A DNA stretch of 41,912 bases from an uncultured Gemmiger sp. (GTDB lineage Bacteria; Bacillota; Clostridia; Oscillospirales; Ruminococcaceae), in contig CALXBE010000019.1 of assembly GCA_944386495.1 (NCBI GenBank), positions 1 to 41,912 of the forward strand, given 5' to 3'. Below the pieces are notes generated by a model. That model did not search any database and had not been told where the DNA came from. It worked only from the letters and a program-made list of their open reading frames with translations. Below are positions 6,622 through 14,120 of the stretch, piece by piece. Each line of letters starts with the position of its first letter. The stretch's first letter is position 1. Made by a program: the position numbers and the translations under genes.

Positions 6622-8100
6622 TCAGGCAAGGCGGCCGTACAGTTCCAGCTGCCGGTGGATCTTGGCGGCCAGGGCATGGTCAAATGCCCCGGGCAAAGCC
6701 CGCCAGCACCAGTTTCCTCCCAGGGTGGAGGGGGTGTTCATCCGGCTGCTGTGGCCCAGACCCAGCAGGTCCTGAGCCTGGACGATGGCCAGGTCTCCCA
6801 CGCTGGCCCAGGCGGCGGCCATCATTCCCCAGTGATATCCCTCCTCCCGGGTCAGCCGGAGATATTCCACTGCCAGGGCGGTATCATCAGCGGGGGCGGT
6901 GTCAAACCAGCCCAGAATGGGCTCGTTGTCGTGGGTGCCGGTGTAAACCACACAGTTCCGGGGATAGGTGTGGGGAAGGTAATCCCCCCCGTCCCGGCTG
7001 TCAAAGCCGAACTCCAGCACCTTCATGCCGGGGAACCCGCTGTCCGCCAGAAGCTGGCGCACATCGGGGGTCAAAAAGCCCAGGTCCTCGGCAATGATGG
7101 GCAGCTTGCCCAGGGCTTTCTCCACCGCCCGGAACAGGGCAATGCCGGGGCCGGTCCGCCACTGGCCGTTGCAGGCATCCGTGCTGCCGTAGGGGATGGA
7201 GTAGTATCCTGCAAAGCCCCGGAAATGGTCGATGCGGAGAATGTCGTAGGTGCTGCAAAGCACCTGGATGCGGCGGATCCACCAGGTAAAGCCGTCCCGG
7301 GCCATGGCCTCCCAGTCATAGAGGGGGTTCCCCCAGAGCTGGCCGGTGGCGGAAAATCCGTCGGGAGGGCAGCCTGCCACCTGGGTGGGAAGCAGGTCCT
7401 CGTCCAGCTGGAAGGCGGAAGGGTCGCTCCAGACATCCACGCTGTCCGCTGCCACATAGATGGGCAGGTCCCCGATGATCTGGATCCCCCGGCTGTTGGC
7501 GTACTCTTTCAGGGATCTCCACTGGGAGAAGAAAAGGTACTGGACTGCTTTCCAGAAGTCCACCTCCTCCCCCAGTTCCTCCCGGGCCCGGGCCAGAGCC
7601 TGAGGCTCCCGGTTTTTCAGGGGCTGGGGCCACTGGGTCCAGGGGCCGCCTCCGTTCTGGTGCTTGAGGGCCATAAAGAGGGCGTAGTCCTCCAGCCAGA
7701 ACCGGTTCTCATTACAGAAGCTTTCGTACTGGTTGGGAGACCGGGCCAGAAGCCGGCGGCAGGCCAGGGCCAGCACCCGGAACCGGTTCTGGTACAAAAG
7801 GCCGTAATCCACCCGGGCAGGGTCATCCCCCCAGGGAAGGTTCTGGTATTCGGACTTCTGGAGCAGGCCCTCCTCCTCCAGAAGGTCCAGGTCAATGAAA
7901 TAGGGATTGCCCGCAAAGGTGGAGAAGGACTGGTAGGGGCTGTCCCCATAGCTGGTGGGACAGATGGGAAGGAGCTGCCAGTACTTCATCCCTGATTGGA
8001 CAAGAAAATCAACAAATGACCGTGCGCTCTGCCCCATGGTCCCCATCCCGTAGGGGGAGGGAAGGCTGGACAGATGCAACAGCACACCGGCTGCACGCAA
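6622..8100 (-). CDS. malQ: 4-alpha-glucanotransferase (amylomaltase), GH77
   Basis: The 492-residue cytosolic enzyme transfers maltodextrin segments between chains and releases glucose, the disproportionation step of maltose and starch use. The GH77 catalytic residues are visible: the nucleophile in DILRIDHFRG (D291), the acid/base in IIAEDLGFL (E338) and the third carboxylate in TGTHDNEP (D391). The N-terminus SSLPSPYGMG is typical of the family, as is the length. The start is TTG at 8100: AGGAGG lies eight bases upstream, and the conserved reading begins there (RAAGVLLHLSSLPSP). The gene is last in an operon behind the LacI-type regulator (27-base gap). Its place with a CUT1 sugar importer points to maltodextrin use. 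Confidence 0.95.
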   Translation of the reverse strand: MRAAGVLLHLSSLPSPYGMGTMGQSARSFVDFLVQSGMKYWQLLPICPTSYGDSPYQSFSTFAGNPYFIDLDLLEEEGLLQKSEYQNLPWGDDPARVDYGLLYQNRFRVLALACRRLLARSPNQYESFCNENRFWLEDYALFMALKHQNGGGPWTQWPQPLKNREPQALARAREELGEEVDFWKAVQYLFFSQWRSLKEYANSRGIQIIGDLPIYVAADSVDVWSDPSAFQLDEDLLPTQVAGCPPDGFSATGQLWGNPLYDWEAMARDGFTWWIRRIQVLCSTYDILRIDHFRGFAGYYSIPYGSTDACNGQWRTGPGIALFRAVEKALGKLPIIAEDLGFLTPDVRQLLADSGFPGMKVLEFGFDSRDGGDYLPHTYPRNCVVYTGTHDNEPILGWFDTAPADDTALAVEYLRLTREEGYHWGMMAAAWASVGDLAIVQAQDLLGLGHSSRMNTPSTLGGNWCWRALPGAFDHALAAKIHRQLELYGRLA

Positions 8101-8126
8101 GGGTCGTTCCTCCTTTCGATGGTGGG

Positions 8127-9131
8127 TTAAAACCGGAGCACGCTCTCCCCCTCCACCAGCTGGTAGGGGACCAGCTCATGGACGGCAGGGGCGTCCTCCT
8201 CAATGCACTGGATGAGGAGCGCGACCCCCCGTTCCGCCATTTTTTCCGCAGGCTGGCGGATGGTGGTAAGCCGGGGAATCAGGTATTCCCCCAGTTCCAG
8301 CCCGTCAAAGCCGCAGACCGAAACATCCTGGGGGACCCGAAGCCCGTGGTCCTGCAAAGCCCGGATGGCGCCTATGGCCATAATGTCGCTGAATGCGAAT
8401 ACGGCGGTCAGGTTGGGCCGGGCGGCCAGCAGCTGTTCCATGGCCTTGTATCCCCCTTCCAGGGTATACCGGGCCTGGGTGTACCGGGTGGCGGCATCGT
8501 AGGAAATGCCCAGCCGGGAAAAGGCGGACAGGCAGCCGCTGAGCCGGGCAGCGCTGGGCTGGCTGGATTCCAGGAAGCCCCCGATCAGCTCGATCTGACG
8601 GTGGCCCTGGGCCCAGAGATGGTCTATCATCCGGGCGGCGGCGGACACATCGTCCACGCTGACACTGGACAGGTTTTCAATGGGCTGGCTGGCGGCGGTG
8701 TTGGTCATAAGCAGGCAGGGAACGCCCAGCTCGGTAAGCTGGGGGGTAAAGTTCTCCCGGTTGGAGCCCAGGAACACCACCCCCCGGGGCTTGTGCTCCC
8801 GGCAGATCTGCCGGGCCCGCTCCACCTCGTTGTCCGCTTCGTCGATGTAGTAGACCATGCTGCTGTATCCGGCGGCGGAACACTGGGCCTGGAGCTTTTC
8901 CAGCACCAGGGCAAAGAGCATGTTGTGGGTGCCCTTTACGATCATGGCGATTCCCTGGGACTGCTGCTGTTTCAGACGGCGGGCATTGGTGTTGGGCTGG
9001 AATTTGTGTTTTTGAATCACCTCCAGAATCCGCTGGCGGGCCTGGGGGCTTACATTGGGGTTGTTGTTCAAAACCCGGGAGACGGTGCCAACTGCATATC
9101 CGGCTTCCCTGGCAATATCTTTGATGGTCAT
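8127..9131 (-). CDS. LacI-family regulator of the alpha-glucan operon
   Basis: This 334-residue repressor-type protein has an N-terminal helix-turn-helix (TIKDIAREAGYAVGTVSRVL, residues 2-21) with the hinge helix near residues 50-58. A periplasmic-binding-like effector domain follows (about 60-330). The gene lies between the permease genes and malQ, so the protein is likely the MalR-type regulator of this operon, releasing DNA when a maltodextrin or similar sugar binds. The 18-base palindrome at 12365-12382 upstream of the binding-protein gene is its best candidate operator. The ribosome site is weak (GAAGG), fitting a low-abundance regulator. The effector sugar is inferred from context only. 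Confidence 0.88.
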   Translation of the reverse strand: MTIKDIAREAGYAVGTVSRVLNNNPNVSPQARQRILEVIQKHKFQPNTNARRLKQQQSQGIAMIVKGTHNMLFALVLEKLQAQCSAAGYSSMVYYIDEADNEVERARQICREHKPRGVVFLGSNRENFTPQLTELGVPCLLMTNTAASQPIENLSSVSVDDVSAAARMIDHLWAQGHRQIELIGGFLESSQPSAARLSGCLSAFSRLGISYDAATRYTQARYTLEGGYKAMEQLLAARPNLTAVFAFSDIMAIGAIRALQDHGLRVPQDVSVCGFDGLELGEYLIPRLTTIRQPAEKMAERGVALLIQCIEEDAPAVHELVPYQLVEGESVLRF

Positions 9132-9176
9132 GGGAAAGGCCTTCTTTCTTGGAAATTTCCCGGGAAGGGGCAGGCA

Positions 9177-10025
9177 TCAACCCTTGACGGCACCGGCCAC
9201 GACCCCTTCAATGATGTACTTCTGGCAGATAAGGTAAAGGATGACCACCGGCAGAACGGTGAGCATGATGCAGCCCATCATGGGGCCCATTTCCACCTTG
9301 CCGTAGCTGCCCCGGAAATACTGGATGGCCATGGGGATGGTCCGGTAGGACTTGATGTCCAGCACCAGGGTGGGAAGCAGGTAGTCGTTCCAGACCCACA
9401 TGACTTCCAGAATGGCGGTGGAGATCATGGTGGGCTTGAGGATGGGGCATACCACCTTGAAGAAAATCTGGAGGGGATTGCACCCGTCGATCATGGCGGC
9501 TTCCTCAATTTCCACCGGCATGGATTTCATGAATCCGGTGAACATAAAGACGGCCAGACCGGCGCCGAAGCCCAGGTAGATGATGCAGATATTGTAGGGG
9601 TTGTTCAGCTTGAGGGTATCGGCGGTCTTGGCCAGGGTGAACATGACCATCTGGAAGGGGACCACCATGCTGAACACACAGAGATAATACATGGCGCTGG
9701 ACAGCTTGCCCTTTACCCGGGTAATGAACCAGGCGCACATGGAACAGCAGAGGAGGATAAGGAAAACCGAGGAGACCGAGATAAACAGGCTGTACCAGAA
9801 GGACTGCAAAAAGTTCATGGAGGTGATGCCTGTAATGTAGTTCTGGAACTTTACAAAGGTCTCAGCGGTGGGCAGCTCAAACACCGTGGCGGTGGTGATG
9901 GCCCGTTCGGTTTTCAGGGAGTTGATAAGAATCAGGAAGATGGGGTAAACATAGGCGATGCAGAGCAGGCCCAGCAGGACCGAAAGCACAGCATTTACCC
10001 GGCGGGTCATTTTACTGGCACTCAT
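9177..10025 (-). CDS. ABC sugar transporter permease, MalG-type (CUT1)
   Basis: The 282-residue inner-membrane protein has about six membrane helices and the EAA loop (EAAMIDGCNPLQIFFKV, near residue 190) that docks the ATPase. The ATG at 10025 overlaps the stop codon of the upstream permease (TAATG), and AGGAGGT lies nine bases before it, so the two are translationally coupled. It pairs with the MalF-type permease and the binding protein upstream. No ATPase gene is in the operon. In many Firmicutes one shared MsmX-type ATPase serves several CUT1 importers, and that is the likely arrangement here. The substrate is probably a maltodextrin, judged from malQ. Confidence 0.92.
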   Translation of the reverse strand: MSASKMTRRVNAVLSVLLGLLCIAYVYPIFLILINSLKTERAITTATVFELPTAETFVKFQNYITGITSMNFLQSFWYSLFISVSSVFLILLCCSMCAWFITRVKGKLSSAMYYLCVFSMVVPFQMVMFTLAKTADTLKLNNPYNICIIYLGFGAGLAVFMFTGFMKSMPVEIEEAAMIDGCNPLQIFFKVVCPILKPTMISTAILEVMWVWNDYLLPTLVLDIKSYRTIPMAIQYFRGSYGKVEMGPMMGCIMLTVLPVVILYLICQKYIIEGVVAGAVKG

Positions 10026-10876
10026 TACTGCTGCACCTCCTTGGAACGGGTAATACGAAGCTGGATCAGGGCGATGACAATGACCGCCAGGAAGAATACC
10101 ACAGCCTTGGCCTGGCCGATGCCCTTCCACTGGGGCCCGCTGCGGGCGTAGAAGGTATCGTAGATGTTGTAGGCCAGCATCATGGTGGACTTGGCGGGTT
10201 CGCCGCCGGTCAGGGACAGGTTCTGGTCAAAGAGCTTGAAGGAGTTGGTCAGGGTGAGGAAGGTGCAGATGGTAACGCTGGGCATGACCATGGGAATCTT
10301 CACCTTGGTCAGGATCTGACGGGAGTTGGCGCCATCGATTTTGGCGGCCTCGATCAGGTCGGGGGGAACATTCTGGAGTCCCGCAATGTAGATGATCATC
10401 ATGTAGCCGATCTGCTGCCAGCACATGAGGATGATCAGGCCCCAGAAACCGTAGGTGGCGTTCAGGGTGATCAGAGGCTTGCCCAGAATGGTCAGGATAC
10501 CGTTGAACAGGGTTTGCCAGATGTAGCCCAGCACCACGCCGCCGATCAGGTTGGGCATGAAGTAGACGGTACGGAACAGGTTGGTCCCCTTGATGTGCCG
10601 GGTGAGAAGGAGGGCAAGCCCGAACCCGCACAGGTTGATGAGAACGGTGGAAACAATGGTGAAGAGGGTGGTAAAGGCAAAGGCGTGGGTAAAGGTGTTG
10701 TCAGCCCAGACACTGATGTAGTTCTGAAGCCCCACAAAGTTTACCCGGTCTACGGTGATAAACTGACAGAAGGAAAGTCCGATCCCCCAGATAAAGGGCC
10801 AGATAAAGCCGATGATAAAGGCCGCCAGAGTGGGGAGAACGAAGATGGGCCAGAATTTTCGGATGGATTTTTCCAT
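10025..10876 (-). CDS. ABC sugar transporter permease, MalF-type (CUT1)
   Basis: This is a 283-residue integral membrane protein with about six helices and the EAA loop EAAKIDGANSRQILTKVKIP near residue 190. It begins MEKSIRKFWPIFVLPTLAAF, typical of short Firmicute MalF/UgpA-like permeases. It is the first gene after the intercistronic terminator at 10899-10942, so it should be expressed at a lower level than the binding protein. It overlaps the second permease by one base. Confidence 0.92.
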   Translation of the reverse strand: MEKSIRKFWPIFVLPTLAAFIIGFIWPFIWGIGLSFCQFITVDRVNFVGLQNYISVWADNTFTHAFAFTTLFTIVSTVLINLCGFGLALLLTRHIKGTNLFRTVYFMPNLIGGVVLGYIWQTLFNGILTILGKPLITLNATYGFWGLIILMCWQQIGYMMIIYIAGLQNVPPDLIEAAKIDGANSRQILTKVKIPMVMPSVTICTFLTLTNSFKLFDQNLSLTGGEPAKSTMMLAYNIYDTFYARSGPQWKGIGQAKAVVFFLAVIVIALIQLRITRSKEVQQ

Positions 10877-10898
10877 AACATCATTCCCTATTTTTTGT

Positions 10899-10942
10899 AA
10901 AAAAAGCGGGAGGGGTGGGCGACATTCGCCCGCCCCTCCCGC
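10899..10942 (-). terminator. Intercistronic terminator between binding protein and permeases
   Basis: On the minus strand GCGGGAGGGGCGGGCGA pairs with TCGCCCACCCCTCCCGC around a short loop, followed by TTTTTTT. The hairpin is strong and lies inside the operon, so it should let only part of transcription continue into the permease genes and would also protect the binding-protein mRNA. Confidence 0.88.
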
Positions 10943-10981
10943 ATGGTGTTTAGTCCTTGACTTTGGGTCAGTGCAGCTTTG

Positions 10982-12310
10982 TTAGCCTGCGTTGGCGCTG
11001 AGAGCGACCTCAGCAGCCCAGCCGTCCACAAAGGCGGTCACAACGCCGTCCCAGTCACCGGTGCCGGCGGCATAAGCGGTGAGGGCGGAGCCTACGCCGT
11101 TCTTCCAGTTCTCGGAAGGCATGGTGGTGAAGGTCCAGGCTACGGGAACCTTACCGGCGGCGGTCATCTCGCTGTCCTGCTTTACAAACAGGTTGGTGGA
11201 CTCGGCAGCGCCCTTGAAGGGGATAACAAAGCCCATCTCGTTGGCCAGGGCAGCGGTGCCTTCCTCGGAGGTGACACACCAGGTCAGGAAGTCCAGAGTA
11301 GCCTGGATATCTTCTTCGGGAGCAGCGTTGTTGATGCACCAGTAGTTCTCGCAGCCGGTGCACAGGCCCTGGTTGGCCTCGTCGCCTACGCCGATGTAGA
11401 TGGGGATCATGGCCAGCTGGTCGTCGGTGAAGCCGTTCTCACCGGTCAGGTTGACATACTCCCAGGAGCCGTTCTGATAGAAGACGGCTTCCCCTGCCAG
11501 GAACTCGTTCCGGCTGTCGTCGCCGGTCTTGCCGGCCAGCTGGGTGGGATCGCAGGTGGAGTTGTTGATGTACAGGTCAAAGATGTTCTTGTAGTTGTCC
11601 AGGTAGGTGCCCTTGATGGCATCGGTGGAGGTGATGCCGTCTGCCTGGTACTCAAAGTAGATGGGCAGGTTGGCCAGGTGGGTCTTGTAACGCCAGTCGG
11701 AGGAACCGTCCATACCGGCGGAGGTGAAGGCTGCGAAGCCCAGCTCGTCCTGACGGGCGGTGATGTCCTCGGCGATGGCCTTCAGGGACTCGAAGCTGTT
11801 GATGTCCTCAACGGTGTAGCCGGCCTGCTCCAGCAGGTCCTTGTTGGCGATGAGGCCGTAGGACTCGATAACATAGCCAACGCCCAGGGTGGCCTCGCCG
11901 TCCTTCAGGGCATAAGCGTCGCTGGTCAGCTCAGAGACCAGCTCGGTGCCGGACAGGTCGTAGCAGTAGTCCTTCCAGTTGGCCAGGCCTACGGGTCCGT
12001 TCACCTGGAACAGGGTGGGAGCGTCGCTCTTGGCCATCTCGCTCATAAGGGTGGTCTCGTACTCACCGGAAGCGGCGGTAACAACGGTTACAGGAACACC
12101 GGTCTCGGCGGTGTAGGCAGCGGCCAGATCCTGCCACTGCTGATCCTGTTCGGGCTTGAAGTTCAGGTAGTAAACCTTTCCGGTAGCCCCGGTGCTGGCG
12201 GTCTCGCCGGAAGCGTCGTTGGTGGCAGGAGCGGAAGAACCGCAGCCAACCAGCAGAGCAGCTGCCATGGCGCAGACGATGAGCAGAGAGATGATCTTCT
12301 TTGCATTCAT
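10982..12310 (-). CDS. ABC extracellular sugar-binding lipoprotein (CUT1)
   Basis: The 442-residue product begins with a lipoprotein signal (MNAKKIISLLIVCAMAAALL) and lipobox VGCG at C23, so it is anchored outside the membrane and delivers sugar to the two permeases. The mature part has the bilobed binding-protein pattern of the family-1 solute-binding proteins (VYYLNFKPEQDQQWQDLA at the start, a Trp-rich C-terminal half). The ATG at 12310 follows AAGGAGG. It is the first gene of the operon, preceded by an operator-like palindrome and a small leader hairpin. Maltodextrin is the likely ligand from malQ in the same operon. Other alpha-glucosides are possible. Confidence 0.9.
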   Translation of the reverse strand: MNAKKIISLLIVCAMAAALLVGCGSSAPATNDASGETASTGATGKVYYLNFKPEQDQQWQDLAAAYTAETGVPVTVVTAASGEYETTLMSEMAKSDAPTLFQVNGPVGLANWKDYCYDLSGTELVSELTSDAYALKDGEATLGVGYVIESYGLIANKDLLEQAGYTVEDINSFESLKAIAEDITARQDELGFAAFTSAGMDGSSDWRYKTHLANLPIYFEYQADGITSTDAIKGTYLDNYKNIFDLYINNSTCDPTQLAGKTGDDSRNEFLAGEAVFYQNGSWEYVNLTGENGFTDDQLAMIPIYIGVGDEANQGLCTGCENYWCINNAAPEEDIQATLDFLTWCVTSEEGTAALANEMGFVIPFKGAAESTNLFVKQDSEMTAAGKVPVAWTFTTMPSENWKNGVGSALTAYAAGTGDWDGVVTAFVDGWAAEVALSANAG

Positions 12311-12326
12311 AACTGTTTTCCTCCTT

Positions 12327-12350
12327 AAAAAATATGCCTGTCGCAGGCAT
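12327..12350 (-). promoter_or_regulatory. Terminator-like hairpin in the binding-protein leader
   Basis: On the minus strand ATGCCTG-CGA-CAGGCAT forms a perfect 7-base stem followed by ATTTTTT and then directly by the ribosome site AAGGAGG. It may attenuate transcription or occlude the ribosome site. The stem is short, so it may only stabilise the mRNA. Confidence 0.5.
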
Positions 12351-12364
12351 GATCCTTGATTGGA

Positions 12365-12382
12365 GTTGGAAATGTTTCCAAC
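12365..12382. promoter_or_regulatory. LacI-type operator upstream of the alpha-glucan operon
   Basis: GTTGGAAATGTTTCCAAC has perfect 8-base arms around a two-base centre. It lies 55-72 bases upstream of the binding-protein ATG, downstream of several AT-rich candidate -10 boxes on the minus strand, so a bound repressor would block initiation or early elongation. The probable binder is the LacI-type protein at 8127-9131. Confidence 0.7.
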
Positions 12383-12515
12383 CGGATTATGTTCCAATCA
12401 TGCACCTTTTCCACTAAAATTTCAAGTATTATATTAAAATTTTAATGAACTTTGTTTTAAATCACAACCGAAGACCCTGGTTTTTGTGCAGTATTTTCTT
12501 TTTTCGGGGGAAAAC

Positions 12516-12530
12516 GGTTGGAATCGTTTC
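12516..12530. promoter_or_regulatory. Second operator-like site, 150 bp upstream
   Basis: GGTTGGAATCGTTTC matches 13 of 15 bases of the operator half read from the minus strand at 12365-12382 (GGTTGGAAACATTTC). The spacing between centres is about 150 bases. It is less symmetric than the main site. Confidence 0.4.
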
Positions 12531-12550
12531 TTTTTTGTAATCTTTTGGAA

Positions 12551-12587
12551 GAAAAGAAAAAGCACCGGCGGAATCTTCCGCCGGTGC
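12551..12587 (-). terminator. Terminator after the second LacI-type gene
   Basis: GCACCGGCGGAA and TTCCGCCGGTGC form a perfect 12-base stem, followed on the minus strand by TTTTTCTTTTC. It lies 11 bases after the stop at 12598. Confidence 0.9.
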
Positions 12588-12597
12588 CAAAGGGATT

Positions 12598-13641
12598 TTA
12601 TCGGGGAGAACCCTCGTTTTCCAAAAGATTTTTCACCGAGGTCCCGGGGTGAAGGGAACAGTTCACCGTCACCGGGGCGCAGTGGGCGCCGGGGTTTTCG
12701 ATCAGTTCCAGAAGGAGGGAAGCCGCCTGCCGGCCCATCTCCTCCTCGTGCTGTTCAATGTGGGCAAAATCGTTTCCGCCCACGCTGGCCCATTCCGGGG
12801 AACCGATCAGGATGATGGAGATGTCCTCCCCGATTTTCAGCCCCTGCTGGCTGAGATACCGGACCCCGCCCTTGGCCTGGATGTTGTTGGCAAAGAGGAT
12901 GGCGGTGGTGTCCGGGTGGCTTTCCAGGGTCTCCCGGGTCAGCCGGTAGCCGCTTTCGTCGGACAGAACATCCAGCCGGCAGATCCGTTCCTGGGGAGGA
13001 ATCCCGTACCGGGTCATGGCATCCTGAAATCCGTCCAGACGCTGTTCCAGGTCGGGAACGCCGGAATCCCAGTCCAGGAACGCAATTTTCCTGTGGCCCA
13101 TTTTGAGCAGATATTCAGCGGCCATGTATCCGCACTGATAGTTGCTGAAGGTGACCAGGGGATAATCTTCCACCCCGGGCATGGAACGGTCCACCAGCAC
13201 CAGGGGCACCCCCAGCCGCCGCACCTGGCTGGTATTTTCTTTCCCGGCAATGGTGGGGGAGATGATATAGCCGTCCACCCGGTGCTGGGCCATCCGGTTT
13301 ACGATCTCTCCTTCCCGCTTGGGGTCGTCAAAGGTATTGCAGATACTGAGGATGTATCCTTTCTGGTCGGCCACCGCCTCAATGGCTACCACGATCCGGG
13401 TAAAGAACTGGTTGAAAAACTGAGGGACCAGCACCGCAATGATCCCTCTCTTTTTCCCCCGCAGGCTGCTGGCAGCGCTGCTCTTTACATAACCCAGCTC
13501 CTCCACCGCCTGCATGACCCGCCGGCGCATATCGTCGCTGATGTACCGGCCTTCCTTTCCGCTGAGCACATAGGAAACCGTGCCGGCAGTGGTTCCTGCC
13601 AGTTTGGCAACATCTTTCAAAGTGGCGTAGTGCTGGGCCAT
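12598..13641 (-). CDS. LacI-family regulator, divergent from the TRAP operon
   Basis: The 347-residue protein has an N-terminal helix-turn-helix (ATLKDVAKLAGTTAGTVSYV, about residues 6-25) and a periplasmic-binding-like ligand domain (about 65-340). The ATG at 13641 follows GAGGTG. Codons further upstream are not supported by a ribosome site and lie within the promoter. The gene is monocistronic, with its own promoter (13709-13737) and terminator. It diverges from the TRAP transporter/dehydrogenase operon, whose promoter carries a CG-centred site typical of this family, so it most likely controls that operon. The effector is unknown. Confidence 0.9.
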   Translation of the reverse strand: MAQHYATLKDVAKLAGTTAGTVSYVLSGKEGRYISDDMRRRVMQAVEELGYVKSSAASSLRGKKRGIIAVLVPQFFNQFFTRIVVAIEAVADQKGYILSICNTFDDPKREGEIVNRMAQHRVDGYIISPTIAGKENTSQVRRLGVPLVLVDRSMPGVEDYPLVTFSNYQCGYMAAEYLLKMGHRKIAFLDWDSGVPDLEQRLDGFQDAMTRYGIPPQERICRLDVLSDESGYRLTRETLESHPDTTAILFANNIQAKGGVRYLSQQGLKIGEDISIILIGSPEWASVGGNDFAHIEQHEEEMGRQAASLLLELIENPGAHCAPVTVNCSLHPGTSVKNLLENEGSPR

Positions 13642-13708
13642 TTTATCACCTCGAAAAAAAGCGGCAGACCGAAAAAAATCAGGACTGCTGCGGATTTCTG
13701 ATAGTTCC

Positions 13709-13737
13709 AGTATAAGAGATAGATTCGGCCCCGTCAA
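13709..13737 (-). promoter_or_regulatory. Sigma-A promoter of the divergent LacI-type gene
   Basis: On the minus strand TTGACG and TATACT are separated by 17 bases. Transcription would start near 13702, giving a leader of about 60 bases. Confidence 0.8.
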
Positions 13738-13842
13738 CCAAATTGCAGTTTTTTTGCCCATTTTTTGCCTATGGGAAATGCACAAAAAACACAAAAAAAT
13801 ATATAAAAGCTGCTGAAAACTGGAAAGATTGACAAAAAATCA

Positions 13843-13871
13843 TTGACAAAGGAAAGGGCGGCAAATATACT
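13843..13871 (+). promoter_or_regulatory. Sigma-A promoter of the TRAP operon
   Basis: TTGACA and TATACT are separated by exactly 17 bases, which is close to consensus. Transcription should start near 13878, just before the operator at 13884. Confidence 0.85.
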
Positions 13872-13883
13872 GAAAGCAAACAA

Positions 13884-13895
13884 GCAAACGATTGC
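13884..13895. promoter_or_regulatory. CG-centred operator at the TRAP promoter
   Basis: GCAAACGATTGC is palindromic at 10 of 12 positions with the central CG and AA/TT flanks typical of LacI/GalR operators. It lies about 6-17 bases downstream of the expected transcription start, a position that fits repression. Confidence 0.65.
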
Positions 13896-14104
13896 CTATT
13901 TTCCGGGACCGCCTTTCCCCCTCCCCCTTCTTTTCCTCCGGGGAGGGGAGGGCACCCCCGGGGAAGTCAATGGGTTCAGAATGAAATTCAAATATAAACC
14001 ACCAAGGAAAGGGGGAGTGAACGCCGGGCCCGGGCCCCGGAAGGTCGATCAGGTCCGGACACACAGAATCCAAAAAGAAGGGGATTTCCCCCGAAAGCCA
14101 ACAT
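13896..14104 (+). other. Long GC-rich leader of the TRAP operon, no gene seen
   Basis: The leader between promoter and first gene is about 240 bases. It contains a possible stem CCCTCCCC (13919-13926) with GGGGAGGG (13940-13947), and a GC-rich segment around 14025-14040 that can also pair with itself. An open frame runs through it, but no start codon in it has a ribosome site. No T-run follows the stems. I recognise no known riboswitch. Confidence 0.45.
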
Positions 14105-14120
14105 CTGAAAGGAGATCAAC

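Noticed and set aside
8016-10151. A 711-codon plus-strand frame opposite the regulator and permease genes
   Set aside because: It is antisense to genes with clear LacI and MalG motifs, and its translation has no recognisable domain.
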